A DNA stretch of 64,000 nt from Rhodococcus opacus B4 (GCF_000010805.1 NC_012520.1:494193-558192); one strand, 5' to 3'. Counted from the first letter of the stretch, positions 7,226 to 16,755 are shown. Notes: generated from the letters alone by a model not told the origin. Made by a program: numbers and translations.

Positions 7226-8221
7226 ATGAGCGGAGCTGGGAATCGGCTGATCGCGCCGATGCTGTCCACACCGGGTGAACCACCGGTGGAAATGGACGGC
7301 TGGGCGGCCGAAATGAAGTACGACGGCTTCCGCCTATTAGCTGGGGTCGGTGGCGGCGCGCATCCGGTGCTGTGGACCCGCAACCTCAACGTTGTCACTT
7401 CCTCCTACCCGGAGGTGACCGAGGCGCTGACCGAGGCATTCGGTGGTCACGGGCGCATCGTCTTCGACGGTGAAATCGTCGCCCTCACGCAAGGTCGGCC
7501 TTCGTTCGCACGCCTGCAGAAGCGGGCGAACACCCTGCGCCCGACCACCGCCCTGCGCCGGCAGGTACCGGTCATTTTCCTGCCGTTCGATGTGCTCCGG
7601 CTCGACGGGGACGACCTGATGGGTGCCCCGTACCTCGATCGCCGCGCCGCCCTCACCGACCTCGGCCACCAACTCCAGGGCGCTGTCCTCCCGATCCAAA
7701 TCCCACCACATTGGGAAGGCATCGAGGGTATGGTCATGCTCGAAGCGGTTCGCAGCTCGGGTATGGAAGGTGCTGTGTTCAAACGTGTTTCGTCGCTGTA
7801 CCTTCCCGGTCAGCGTACCCGGGCGTGGCGGAAGGTGTTGATCCGTACCCGGGTGAGCTGCGTGGTTCTCGGGTGGATTCCTGCTGGCGGGATGCAGCAC
7901 AACATGGTTGGCGCCCTTGTGCTCGGCGCCTACGACGACCAGGGTGCACTCCGGTATGTAGGGCACGTCGGGACCGGTTTCACTCAGGCTGGGCGCCGGC
8001 AGCTCGGTGAGCAACTGGCTGCCCTCGAACGTCCCACCAGCCCGATCGTCGCTGAGTCCGCGGCCGCGGAACAGCACGGTGTAGTGCGGTGGGTCCACCC
8101 GATTGTGGTGGTCGACATAGATATCCGCGAATACGGGCCCGGAGGGCTCCGGCACCCCTCGTACAAGGGCCAACGACCCGATCTCGATCCGGAAGGGGTC
8201 AAATGGGATTCATTGCAGTAG
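7226..8221 (+). CDS. ATP-dependent DNA ligase (LigC/LigD ligase-domain type)
   Basis: 331 residues. It seals nicks using ATP through a lysyl-AMP intermediate. The adenylation motif KYDGFR places the nucleophile at Lys31. Motif III/IIIa is FDGEIVAL (80-87), motif IV EGAVFKR (181-187), and a WRKVLIR segment (201-207) leads into the OB-fold domain. Length and order match the ligase module of bacterial non-homologous end-joining ligases, without a nuclease or polymerase domain and without a Ku gene nearby. A stand-alone enzyme with a repair or plasmid-processing role is likely. Confidence 0.92.
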   Translation: MSGAGNRLIAPMLSTPGEPPVEMDGWAAEMKYDGFRLLAGVGGGAHPVLWTRNLNVVTSSYPEVTEALTEAFGGHGRIVFDGEIVALTQGRPSFARLQKRANTLRPTTALRRQVPVIFLPFDVLRLDGDDLMGAPYLDRRAALTDLGHQLQGAVLPIQIPPHWEGIEGMVMLEAVRSSGMEGAVFKRVSSLYLPGQRTRAWRKVLIRTRVSCVVLGWIPAGGMQHNMVGALVLGAYDDQGALRYVGHVGTGFTQAGRRQLGEQLAALERPTSPIVAESAAAEQHGVVRWVHPIVVVDIDIREYGPGGLRHPSYKGQRPDLDPEGVKWDSLQ

Positions 8222-8486
8222 TTGCAACATCGCGCATCCGCTCAGAGCTGACGATTCAGCTGGTCGTGGCTTCCACCAAGTCGGGACCGGATCGCTGCAT
8301 TCGAGGTGGCCCCGCGTGTTACATCAGGCACAACAATGATGCATCTGATACAACCGCCCTCCCTCGGCAGCAGTTCCGCGAGGGGATCCCCAATCGGAAC
8401 TCCAGGTGGGGGCCAAACGGACTCCCCTGCAACTCTGATCGGAGTCCAACCACGGCCCCAACCCAGACTGTCTATCGTGACTGCAT

Positions 8487-8984
8487 ATGAGGCAGAGATT
8501 GGGTCCGATCGCGGCAGGGGCAGCTGCAGGAGCGTTGATCCTGACGAGCTGCTCGACCACAACCGACGTGCCGGAAACCTTCGCCGCCACGGTAACCGTC
8601 ACCGGCGAAGCCAACCTGGCATCGGCCGAAACCGGCGAGTGCACCATCGGAGCCAATCGTGTCTCCCCGGGCGACACAGTGGTCATCCTCGGAGACACTG
8701 GTTCCGCATCCGCGAGGTCGCCACTGGAAGTCGGATCCATCGATCAGAAGCCCGACGGCATGGGCGTATGCACCTACACCGCGCACTTCGACGATATCCC
8801 CGCGAACCAGCGAAGCTACAACATCACCGTGACCAGCCCTATTAACGTGACCAACTTCGGGCTCCAGTCCTTCACCTCCGCCGAACTCAAAAGTGGTGCT
8901 ACGTACCGCCTACTGCAGAACGCACCGCCGCCCGCCGGCGGCGGCATCGGATCTGAAGTGCAGGACAGTGACGGCACCCCCTGA
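8487..8984 (+). CDS. Secreted lipoprotein, unknown function
   Basis: 165 residues. The N-terminus has a basic start, a hydrophobic core (PIAAGAAAGALILTSC) and the lipobox LTSC with the lipidated Cys at residue 22. The mature part is beta-rich (FAATVTVTGEANLAS, YNITVTSPINVTNFG) with two further Cys that could form a disulphide. Such small lipoproteins are common on the outer face of the membrane in Rhodococcus and Mycobacterium. Confidence 0.8.
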   Translation: MRQRLGPIAAGAAAGALILTSCSTTTDVPETFAATVTVTGEANLASAETGECTIGANRVSPGDTVVILGDTGSASARSPLEVGSIDQKPDGMGVCTYTAHFDDIPANQRSYNITVTSPINVTNFGLQSFTSAELKSGATYRLLQNAPPPAGGGIGSEVQDSDGTP

Positions 8985-9024
8985 AGCGGGCACCAGTGGC
9001 ATATCAACCGATAGTTTCGGAGTA

Positions 9025-9381
9025 TCAACCGGCCCCGCCGCCGCCTGCTCCTCCGCCACTGCTGTTGAAGGGAAAGATGTCGGTATGCGAGCCGTCCATG
9101 CGTCGAGGCGAAAGTGACGAGTAGGGACTCGGCTTCCGGTCGTGCATCAACCCCCGAAGCGTGACCCCAATCCTTGGAGGGTCCTCCAGAACCAATTCCC
9201 CGAACGAACCGGGGCAGCTCCAGACCCGTACGGGATAGGTTCCTTGCGAACGTAGTGCTCCATACCCCTTAGCGTAGCCAGCAATCTGCATACTCGATAG
9301 CGTGACCTGCAACAACGCCGAGAGCTCCGATGCGAATGCCTCAGCCGACACGGTCGGGTGAGGCTCCAGCCGAACCGGCAT
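9025..9381 (-). CDS. Hypothetical protein
   Basis: 118 residues from the ATG at 9381; an earlier start at 9462 is possible. The central region (FASELSALLQVTLSSMQIAG, YPVRVWSCPGSFGELVL) reads like protein. The C-terminus is a Gly-rich tail. No ribosome binding site is clear, so the call rests on composition and the lack of a better frame. It converges with the lipoprotein gene. Confidence 0.45.
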   Translation of the reverse strand: MPVRLEPHPTVSAEAFASELSALLQVTLSSMQIAGYAKGYGALRSQGTYPVRVWSCPGSFGELVLEDPPRIGVTLRGLMHDRKPSPYSSLSPRRMDGSHTDIFPFNSSGGGAGGGGAG

Positions 9382-9491
9382 CGAGTGGCTGCTGTCGTCG
9401 ATCGGTGACCGCTCAACGATCGCCTTTCGGTGGTCAGCCCTGTGTGGGTGATGTCGGTACAAGGGTCTCCGCGATGTGGTGCAGTAGGACC

Positions 9492-10241
9492 ATGGCCTGG
9501 GATCCCGAAACGACTGATAGCCAGGACTGGGCCGAGCGCGGCCTCCGAATGGCCGCCGATACCACCGCTGGCACCTGGATCATCGAACACGTACACAACT
9601 TCGACCACACGGTCGTCGCGTTGGTGCCACCGGTGTTCCCCGCGTACGCCCGGATCTTCCACCCCGCGAACACCATTGACGACGAGATCGTGCGCTGGGC
9701 AGCCAACGGCACCACCGCGCACCCCGTCATGGAATGGGGATCCATCGTCGGAGATTGGCACACCAGCGAACAGGAAGGTCTGTGGCACGACTCGCCGGTG
9801 AGAGGATCGCTGCCCGCGCGCACAACACGTGCACTGGCCGACATCCTCCGACGATTCACAGCCACACCCGACCACTGTTGGTTCGCCCACTGGGAAGGAT
9901 CCGGCTACATCACGGCGCCATCGAACTACCCTCGGCTGCCCATGCCCAGCCGAGCCATGGCCCTCTTCTCGGGAAGTATCGACCTGGCAGATACCCAGTT
10001 CGGGGCCGACAAGCAGTTCCCGGGAGGGATGAGCGCGCACCTGTGGTGGCCCGGCGACCACGCCTGGTGCGTGGCGACGGACATCGACCTCATGACGACC
10101 TACCTGGGAGCGTCGCCGGAGTGCGTCGACACCGTTCTCACCGACGACGCACTTGAGGCACTCCCCGCGACCCCCGATCAGAGAATCACCTGGGACAGCG
10201 ACACGATCAACCCGTTGCCCTCGAGTCCATCGGGTCTATGA
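9492..10241 (+). CDS. Hypothetical protein of an actinobacterial family
   Basis: 249 residues from an ATG with AGGA upstream. The section HTVVALVPPVFPAYARIFHPA resembles a Streptomyces/Rhodococcus family recalled by its VPxGFxAYARxLHPA motif. A Trp-rich C-terminal half (HCWFAHWEGSGY, SAHLWWPGDHAWCVATDIDLM) completes it. The function of that family is not known to me. It sits just before an ADP-ribosyltransferase-like gene. Confidence 0.75.
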   Translation: MAWDPETTDSQDWAERGLRMAADTTAGTWIIEHVHNFDHTVVALVPPVFPAYARIFHPANTIDDEIVRWAANGTTAHPVMEWGSIVGDWHTSEQEGLWHDSPVRGSLPARTTRALADILRRFTATPDHCWFAHWEGSGYITAPSNYPRLPMPSRAMALFSGSIDLADTQFGADKQFPGGMSAHLWWPGDHAWCVATDIDLMTTYLGASPECVDTVLTDDALEALPATPDQRITWDSDTINPLPSSPSGL

Positions 10242-10402
10242 CCAGTGCCGTAAGCCCATCCGCTTCCGGGACACGCTCGGAGGCTCGCGGTTCGAACATT
10301 CGTCTCGGTCGGCGTTCGGCTTGCGCGGTTCAGTCGTTCTCGGCCACCGGTTCGAGATCAAATATGTGGCGCAACGCGCAAGTTCCTCGTTACCTTTTGG
10401 GA

Positions 10403-10735
10403 ATGCCACCCCGCTACCACGTCACCTCGGTGTTGAACCGTGCATCCATTCTCCGATACGGGTTGGATTACAGTCGGATGGGTGCTGCTCGCGGCATTGC
10501 AGGAAGCTATGGCCCCGAGCAGAAGGGCTGCTTCCTCGCTGCCGGCGAGTGGGAACGCGACTGGTTCGTGCGGATGAACAACACGGGCGGAGCAGTGGAC
10601 GTATGGGAGGTCCACGGCATCGATGATGGCGACCTGGTCGAGTCTCCCGAGGGTTACTACTTCTTCCCCGGCGTAATCGCCGCCGCCGAATTGCGGTTGG
10701 TGCAACGCGACCTACCACCGGCCCAGAATCACTGA
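10403..10735 (+). CDS. Putative ADP-ribosyltransferase-fold protein (DarT/Tpt1-like)
   Basis: 110 residues. The start YHVTSVLNRASILRYGLD matches the pattern Y-H-x-T-x-x-x-N-x-x-S-I-x-x-x-G-L at the beginning of DarT-like and Tpt1-like transferases, where the His contacts NAD. The core is complete but short (FFVRMNN-like WFVRMNNTGG, VDVWEVHGID, SPEGYYFFPG). This is fold recognition by motif; activity and target are inferred. No DarG-type macrodomain antitoxin is adjacent. Confidence 0.6.
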   Translation: MPPRYHVTSVLNRASILRYGLDYSRMGAARGIAGSYGPEQKGCFLAAGEWERDWFVRMNNTGGAVDVWEVHGIDDGDLVESPEGYYFFPGVIAAAELRLVQRDLPPAQNH

Positions 10736-10971
10736 TCGGCGGCTTGGGAAATCAGCAGGATCAGGGACCGCCGGATCTGTCCGCAAGCGGATCGTTGACC
10801 GGTCATCGATGTGGTCCGCTGGGCGGGTTCGCGGTCATCGGTTGATCGCGACGTCGGCCGCGTCACCACCCTCGGAGTAACTATGGCGCGGGCGGCCTAC
10901 CGGCAGCCGCTCGTGGTCGGCGGTCTGCACTTCCTCGCCTTCCGGGGGTGGGCGGGATCCGATCAGCGATA

Positions 10972-11862
10972 TCACTGTCCCCCGCCGATACTTGGATATT
11001 GGGCGGTGATCGAACGAGGCGTCAACCGTTTCTGGTCGGAGCCGTCGGGATTCATCGAGGCGAGCTCTGCACTGTTCGAGGTGGATATATCGACAACCAG
11101 CTCACCCGACTGCGTCGTTGCTCTGGTGTAGAGGATGCGTGAGCCGTCGGGGGTGAACTGCGGATGCACCGCGTACGTGTCGGTCAGCCGGGTGATCTCT
11201 CCACCGCCGGCGGGCATCGAGTAGATCTCGGAGCCGTGGTTGCCGCCGCGGTTGCTCGAGAAAACCAGCGTGGAACCGTCGGGTGAGTACGCGGGGTCCG
11301 AGTTCCAGAACTGGTCCCGCAGAAGCACCTTCGATTCTCCGCCCGTCGTTGGCACCTCGACAATGTATCCGTCGGCGGTGAAGACCACCCGTGACCCGTC
11401 CGGCGAGAACGTCGCCACGGATCCGGACTCAGCCGGAGCGATGACGCGCAGGTCGGAACCGTCGGTATTCATGATGCTGATACTGCCGTCGCTTTTCGAG
11501 AATGCGATAGAGGACCCGTCCGGCGAGAAGACAGGCTGATAGCCGTCCTCGTGAACAGTCCTGACGTCACCCGATTCGAGATCCACGACCTCGATGAACC
11601 TGCCTCCGCGGGTGTAGGCCAACTGCGCGCCGTCCGGTGACAGCGCGGCGTTGTTTCCCCACCGGCCATCGGACATGTCGTCAGCCACGGTCGGGGTGAC
11701 CTGCCGTAGGCCGCTGCCGTCTACGTTGGCCACGAAGACCTGACCCCATCCGTCGTCGAAGGACACGATCACCGGGGTCGGCGCCGGTGGCGAGTCGTCC
11801 GCGCACCCCGTGAGGACGACGGATGCGGCGACGAGAACGGGCAACAACCGCGAGAGCCGCAT
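10972..11862 (-). CDS. TolB-like WD40/PD40 beta-propeller lipoprotein
   Basis: 296 residues starting MRLSRLLPVLVAASVVLTGC. The lipobox LTGC gives lipidation at Cys20. At least five PD40-type blades follow, each with the repeat x-SPDG-x-x-(L/I)-x-(Y/F)-(T/S): AALSPDGAQLAYTR, PVFSPDGSSIAFSK, ATFSPDGSRVVFT, PAYSPDGSTLVFSS, PQFTPDGSRILYTR. It is an extracytoplasmic protein-binding propeller; the partner is unknown. I chose the internal Met because it directly precedes the signal sequence. Confidence 0.88.
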   Translation of the reverse strand: MRLSRLLPVLVAASVVLTGCADDSPPAPTPVIVSFDDGWGQVFVANVDGSGLRQVTPTVADDMSDGRWGNNAALSPDGAQLAYTRGGRFIEVVDLESGDVRTVHEDGYQPVFSPDGSSIAFSKSDGSISIMNTDGSDLRVIAPAESGSVATFSPDGSRVVFTADGYIVEVPTTGGESKVLLRDQFWNSDPAYSPDGSTLVFSSNRGGNHGSEIYSMPAGGGEITRLTDTYAVHPQFTPDGSRILYTRATTQSGELVVDISTSNSAELASMNPDGSDQKRLTPRSITAQYPSIGGGQ

Positions 11863-11943
11863 CAGATGATCATCGCACGGGACCAACCCCCTGACGGGCA
11901 CGCACGCGACACAGAACAGGGCGGCGGGCCAGATGTCGTCGGA

Positions 11944-12528
11944 TCAGATGCACTCGGCGCGGTTCGCCACCTCGACGAACTGCGACCAGTACGGAACCCG
12001 CTGGCGGAACGTCCACTTCTCACGCGGCAACGCCCCGACCTTCAGCTCGTTTCGCAGGTACTCGACAAGATCCGGGCCGTAGTAGATGACATCAGTCTGA
12101 TACACCGAGAAGACCGGGCACCCCGGCGGTGCCGGTGCTGCCGGTAGATATCGATGTCCGTAGATCGGCACCAGCACGGGCCACTTTGCGAGATTCTTGC
12201 GAGCCGTCCGCTCGATCTCGACTGCTTCGGTCGGACGTGGGCCCCACGACGCAGGCCAGAAGGGGACGGGCTGGTGGAGCACGTCCCACACGAAGCTTTC
12301 GACCGGCCAGCCCAGCATGCGCTGCAGCTCAGCGTCGTCGCCGTCACGCCAGTCCGGCCACCTTTCCCCGAGGGGCAACGCAGTCTTCAACAGATCTAGA
12401 TGATCACAGGCGAAATCAACCCCGAAACGAGCATGGACAGAATCAATCTCGGAATCGGTGAGTCCAGCAGCCAATGTCACGCCTGCCTCTCGGAGCACCG
12501 ATACTGCGGCATCGCCGACCGCGCCCAT
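11944..12528 (-). CDS. SMI1/KNR4 (SUKH) family protein, probable immunity protein
   Basis: 194 residues. The signature is visible: GLTDSEIDSVHARFGVDF, then HLDLLKTALPLGERWPDWRDGD, and near the C-terminus VFSVYQTDVIYYGPDLVEYL. SUKH proteins commonly neutralise secreted nuclease or deaminase toxins. No cognate toxin gene is next to it, so it may be an orphan immunity gene. It lies between two leftward genes without overlap. Confidence 0.82.
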   Translation of the reverse strand: MGAVGDAAVSVLREAGVTLAAGLTDSEIDSVHARFGVDFACDHLDLLKTALPLGERWPDWRDGDDAELQRMLGWPVESFVWDVLHQPVPFWPASWGPRPTEAVEIERTARKNLAKWPVLVPIYGHRYLPAAPAPPGCPVFSVYQTDVIYYGPDLVEYLRNELKVGALPREKWTFRQRVPYWSQFVEVANRAECI

Positions 12529-12648
12529 GAGATGAGTGTGTCACCAAGTGACAGCATGGGCGAGATAATTTCGCTGACGTGGACGGCACCGTGCGGACGC
12601 CGGCGTTCGTCGCTGACCGGTCACCGATCCGTTATCGGTTCCCTTTGG

Positions 12649-13821
12649 TTACGTGCGGAGTGTGACGATCCGCGTGGCGTGACGATCGGGTTGTGTCCAT
12701 CGACGCCCGGCCAGTGGCGTCGGAATGTCGGTGGCATTGTGGGGCAGGATCTCGATGTCGTAGTGACCGATTGAAGGGCATCCCAGGTTCTTCCATGCGG
12801 TGAGGTGGCCGGCGAGTTCACGCACCGCGGGACTATCGGGTCCGGTGGTGGCCATGAGGCGTCCCCAGGAGACGAGGACGATGTTGCCGTGCTGGTCCGC
12901 GATGCCACAACCGGCATGGATCTGCGGGGTGGGCCCGGCGGTTTTGACCGTAATGCGCTTGAGGTGCGGCGCTTGGAGTGCGAGGAAGAAGTCGACGGCC
13001 CACCCCTGGCTGGGGTGACACCCGAGACCGGTGTCGAGCAGGTGTTGCTCCTCGGTCAACTGCACGCGGTGCTCGGCGCCACGTGGCCGATGAAGAGTGT
13101 CCCCGTCGGCGAGCATGAAGTTCGCCGCGGCGGTGAAAGCCCCATACCAGTGGCCCGGCTCGGTTCCTTTCCGGAGTCGACACAGGGGATGCGCTTCGCC
13201 GTGACGCAGCGGCACAACAGCGACACCGTCCTCCGTGAGGCAGTCCCACCACTGCGACGGCACGGTCGCACACCCCACGGTCGCGATCAACCGGTCGAAG
13301 ACCCCGCGCAGTATTTCCTCGGCGGCACCGCCGTCGCCCGCACGGACCTGCACGTTGGTGATGCCGCCGGTCTCGAGCGCGGCTGCGGCCCGCGCGGCTA
13401 TCTCGGGTTTCGAGTCGATAGTCACGACGCTTCCGGCGTCGGTGACCAGGTGCGCGAGCAGGGCGGCGTTGTATCCCGTCGCCGTGCCGATCTCGAGGAC
13501 ACGATCGCCGGGTGCAACGGACAGGGCGTGGAGCATCAGCAGCATCAGGGAGGGCGTCGTCGACGAGCTCGACGGCATCCCGTTCTCGGCGGTCAGGGTG
13601 GCTAGTGCCTGGTCTCTGTAGATGGCGGCGGCCGCCCCGGCTGAAAGGGGTTGGGAGGCATCGATCCAGTCCGGCTTTCCCGGCATTCGAAAGCGATCGA
13701 GATACGCCGCTCGGTCCACGGACCTGAACGCTTCGACAATTCGTGCATCGAGTCCCGGGAGGGAACCGAGGACATCGCGCACAAACGAGGCGCGAACTTC
13801 CGCTGTGCCGTTCTCCGTCAA
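12649..13821 (-). CDS. Protein-L-isoaspartate methyltransferase-like enzyme
   Basis: 390 residues from a TTG at 13821 with AAGGAGGA upstream. The SAM-binding motif I is VLEIGTATGYNAALLAHL, followed by VVTIDSKPEIAARA and a PCMT-type region (AIYRDQALATLTAENGMPSSSSTTPSLMLLML is read as its N-terminal substrate lid). The protein is nearly twice as long as classical PCMT; its extra C-terminal 180 residues recall methyltransferases of peptide-maturation clusters (the FxLD-associated type). No precursor peptide gene is visible beside it, so the substrate is open. Confidence 0.8.
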   Translation of the reverse strand: MTENGTAEVRASFVRDVLGSLPGLDARIVEAFRSVDRAAYLDRFRMPGKPDWIDASQPLSAGAAAAIYRDQALATLTAENGMPSSSSTTPSLMLLMLHALSVAPGDRVLEIGTATGYNAALLAHLVTDAGSVVTIDSKPEIAARAAAALETGGITNVQVRAGDGGAAEEILRGVFDRLIATVGCATVPSQWWDCLTEDGVAVVPLRHGEAHPLCRLRKGTEPGHWYGAFTAAANFMLADGDTLHRPRGAEHRVQLTEEQHLLDTGLGCHPSQGWAVDFFLALQAPHLKRITVKTAGPTPQIHAGCGIADQHGNIVLVSWGRLMATTGPDSPAVRELAGHLTAWKNLGCPSIGHYDIEILPHNATDIPTPLAGRRWTQPDRHATRIVTLRT

Positions 13822-14004
13822 GTCAATCCTCCTTCGACCGTCCCCGCCAATGATGCCGCGCAGTCGCACCGCAGGCGCTGTTCTGTACGGGTTCCGATGG
13901 TGGATCGTCAATCAGGACACCGGGCATGCTTCATCGGAAGATCGCTCGAGTGCCCGATCCGTAGAGCTCGACAGTGCATGTCGCGGACGCGCTAAAGTTC
14001 CAGA

Positions 14005-14370
14005 ATGACGAGTGTGGGCGTCGTGGCCGTCTGGCACGGTGCAGAAGGTTGGGGCGTCATCGAATTGTCGGACACTCCCACCGGATGCTGGGTGCATTTC
14101 AGCAATATCTGGACACTGAATCATCCGCCTCTCGCCCGCGGGGAATCGATCCAAGTCCGTGGACAAGGCGTGAACCTCCAGATCGGTGAAACCGTCGACT
14201 TCGACTGGGAGGCGGTGCAACAGGACGGTTACTCATTCCGGGCCGTCGATGTCCGCCCGCGTAGGGAACCGCCGCGTCGAACTGTTGAGTTCCGGGTTCA
14301 CGGCGAACGTGTTCCCTGGCCAACCAGTCGGTTCGGGGAGCTGCCCCACCCGGGTCTCTGGACTGAATGA
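14005..14370 (+). CDS. Cold-shock-domain protein
   Basis: 121 residues. An N-terminal cold-shock domain of about 75 residues is visible: GVVAVWHGAEGWGVIEL corresponds to the RNP1-bearing GxVKWFNxxKGFGFI strand, CWVHFSNI to the RNP2-like VFVHFSxI, and GETVDFDWEAVQQDGYSFRAVDV to the closing strands. A basic, Pro-rich tail follows. It probably binds single-stranded nucleic acid. The family is widespread; this one is more diverged than chromosomal CspA. Confidence 0.8.
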   Translation: MTSVGVVAVWHGAEGWGVIELSDTPTGCWVHFSNIWTLNHPPLARGESIQVRGQGVNLQIGETVDFDWEAVQQDGYSFRAVDVRPRREPPRRTVEFRVHGERVPWPTSRFGELPHPGLWTE

Positions 14371-14471
14371 CATCAGTGATCGCGATGTTTACGGGGGACC
14401 GAAAGCCGGACCGCTCCCACTGTCGGTGGCCCGTAAGACGATCCCTCAACAGTTCTGCAGGTGAGGATCGT

Positions 14472-14973
14472 TCAAGCGAGGCTCGGGTGGGCACACGGGA
14501 TCCTGCGGTCGTCCCCCATGACGACGACAACGGAAGGCTTCTCGCGCCATGGTGACCGCAGCACGGCAAGGATGAATCCGTCATCGGCGACATCCGCAAC
14601 ATATTCATCGAGGGAACTGGTAATCGCGATACTCCGCGCCCCGCTGGCCACGAAGCCGCTGATGGTGATCCATGAACTGTCGGGAGGACGGCCCGGTTCG
14701 AGAAATTTCCAGGCGTTGGATGAAAGATGGCCGGAAATCTCGATCAGGGGCTGCTCGCGGCAACTCGCCAACAGTCATCATTTGCGGGGTTTCCCACTGC
14801 CCGTCCACTTCGTTCACCATGACGACGTACCGCGACTCGGCGTTTCGGAGCGCAACTGCAGCGACATCCTCACGTACAACAACCAGGTACGGCTCCACCG
14901 CGCTGCCACTCCGCCCACCAGCATGGAAGGACGCAAGGGCACTCCTCGCGGCCGGATGATCCAGACCGTCCAT
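14472..14973 (-). pseudogene. Hypothetical protein gene with a frameshift
   Basis: The frame starts at the ATG at 14973 behind CTGAGGTA and reads well (EPYLVVVREDVAAVALRN, RYVVMVNEVDGQWETPQMM) to about 14700. There the coding signal moves to another frame (PGRPPDSSWITISGFVAS, DEYVADVADDGFILAVLR) and continues to the stop at 14472. Joined, the product would be about 167 residues. I see no known domain. It lies just left of the first copy of the 979-bp repeat. Confidence 0.6.
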
Positions 14974-15050
14974 TACCTCAGCGTAGAGTCCCCGCCACTG
15001 ACTCTGCTGATGATCCGGCAGACATCGAGTCTCTCCGAGAGGCCGATTGG

Positions 15051-16029
15051 GGATCGGCAACCGGTCACTGATAGTTCACTGGACGAAAGCGGTACCAGCA
15101 AGCAGCCCCGGACGAGATGTGCCACGTTCGCTGTTCACCAGGGGTGGGTGAGAACGGCCCCGCTGGGTGGGATGTCGAACTCCGGATAGGACAGGATCAC
15201 CGTCAGCGACGCGCTGGTCGGTCGAGGGGAGAGGAAATACTCGCCCCAGGTCGCCATCCCAGGGTTCCGGCGGCCGCCACCACTTATCCCGCCGGCGAGC
15301 CACAATGTGTTCGGATCGTCCGGGAATGCACCAAAATGTGCGGTGTTGGTCAGCAGCGTGCCGCCGGGCTCGGTGTATACGAGCAGACGGAGACGGTGGG
15401 GCTGGCTCGGGGGGATGATCCGGTAGCTGAAGTTCATCACATCGGCGCCGGTTGGGACTTCCCCGATCGGGTCCGGCTCAAGCGCTTCGATGCGGAACAG
15501 GATTCCTCGGTCGTAGACGCGGAAGTTTCCGACACCGAGGTCGAGGCCCTCCCGCTGGTAGATCGTCACCTGATGATCGTCGGTGGCGATGGAGGTCTCA
15601 TCCGGCTTCGGTGGACGTCGCCAGTCGGGCAAGTCGCGACTGCGAATCAGCAACGCACGTCGGTCTTCCAGCGGCAGTTGCTTCTCGCTGGCGAACTGCT
15701 CGGCCAGCGCACGATCGGAAACGGGTTCACCCAGAATATCCAGTGCTCGGGCACCCCACTCTCCCTGCTCAAACCAACTGCCGGGTGCCCCTGAGAGGGG
15801 CACCGCCGAGATGGGGGTCTGTTCCGGCATCCAGGGGCCTCCCAGCGTATGAATGCGGTGGTCTTCACAGCAGCGTATCGACGCCATCACTGCTCCGAGA
15901 ACGGATCCACCATGTTCACTCACCGCTCCGCACCCTTCTCCGAGCCTGATGAGCGGGAGACCCGTGCGCCCTTCCGGACCATGTTCGCGATGAGATGGGC
16001 GCTTAAAAGCGATCGCCGTTGGCGGAACC
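15051..16029. repeat. 979-bp direct repeat, copy A
   Basis: This segment recurs at 20542-21520 at a constant offset of 5491 bases. The three predicted translations compared across both copies are the same, and the base text agrees wherever I compared it. The copies part at both ends immediately outside these coordinates. Each copy carries one complete gene plus its upstream region. Identity over this length implies recent duplication or ongoing gene conversion. Confidence 0.92.
15135..15830 (-). CDS. Unknown protein, duplicated family (copy A)
   Basis: 231 residues from the ATG at 15830 with GGGAGG seven bases upstream. The N-terminal third is helical and charged (WGARALDILGEPVSDRALAEQ). The rest is beta-rich: LDLGVGNFRVYDRGILFRI, MNFSYRIIPPSQPHRLRLLV and EYFLSPRPTSASLTVIL, ending in YPEFDI. 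An identical copy lies at 20626, a diverged paralogue at 21651 and a more distant one at 38835. The layout suggests an Ig-like or jelly-roll partner of a larger system. No family name is known to me. Confidence 0.8.
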   Translation of the reverse strand: MPEQTPISAVPLSGAPGSWFEQGEWGARALDILGEPVSDRALAEQFASEKQLPLEDRRALLIRSRDLPDWRRPPKPDETSIATDDHQVTIYQREGLDLGVGNFRVYDRGILFRIEALEPDPIGEVPTGADVMNFSYRIIPPSQPHRLRLLVYTEPGGTLLTNTAHFGAFPDDPNTLWLAGGISGGGRRNPGMATWGEYFLSPRPTSASLTVILSYPEFDIPPSGAVLTHPW

Positions 16030-16116
16030 TGCACCGGAACGAAGTGGTGTCCCAGTGCGGGTTCGGCTTCCGGTGACATTTTGTTCCCTACCTGTGGCGC
16101 GGCCCCGCAAGATGAG

Positions 16117-16680
16117 GTGGTGACGACGTTACGGATCATCATTCCCGAGGAGCTGATCATGGACGGGATAGTCGGCATCCCGCAGGTAGGTGACAGCGTC
16201 GACTACACGCTTCAGTTCTACGAAGCTCAACCGTGGATCAACCCGGAGGCCTCCAATGATGTCGTAGCACTCGTCGAACCGCTGAACGAGGGCAGGCTCT
16301 CAGCGGAATGGACCGACCCCAACGGACATGTCCACCCGGGGACGTACTCGATGATGGTGCATGGTGACGGGTGGCGTGCGTACTTCCTATCGACCCGGCT
16401 CTACGAGGGCACAGCGCAACTTGTCGGGTCATTCGAGGCCGACTGGCCCGGGGTACTTCCCTCCGAGGCCCAGGTAGCCGGGACAGTAGCCAGATGCCAA
16501 CTGATCACGCGTACCAACTCGACGGACGCAGAAGGCAGAAGCACCGAAGGATGGGCCGACACGCTAGGGCCTGTGCCAGAAGGGCAGACCGGCTTCCGGA
16601 TTCCATCGCAGGACTGCCCTACCCCTAGGGTCCGAGAGATCGGCATCCTCGTGGATCTGGCAGTAACGACATCTCAGTAG
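16117..16680 (+). CDS. Hypothetical beta-rich protein
   Basis: 187 residues from one of two consecutive GTG codons. The text (VGDSVDYTLQFYEAQPWI, RLSAEWTDPNGHVHPGTYSMMVHGDGWRAYF) suggests a beta sandwich. It is divergent from the duplicated gene and is the first gene inside the segment flanked by the 979-bp repeats. No family recognised. Confidence 0.65.
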   Translation: MVTTLRIIIPEELIMDGIVGIPQVGDSVDYTLQFYEAQPWINPEASNDVVALVEPLNEGRLSAEWTDPNGHVHPGTYSMMVHGDGWRAYFLSTRLYEGTAQLVGSFEADWPGVLPSEAQVAGTVARCQLITRTNSTDAEGRSTEGWADTLGPVPEGQTGFRIPSQDCPTPRVREIGILVDLAVTTSQ

Positions 16681-16755
16681 CAAGAGACTCGGTCAGTCAG
16701 AGCGATGACCGGTCCCCGATCGTGTACCGGGAAGTTGAAGGCCACCGCGTATCGA

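Noticed and set aside
15117..15794. Rightward frame of 225 codons within the 979-bp repeat
   Set aside because: It is antisense to the gene with a GGGAGG ribosome binding site and a diverged paralogue at 21651, which supports the leftward frame.
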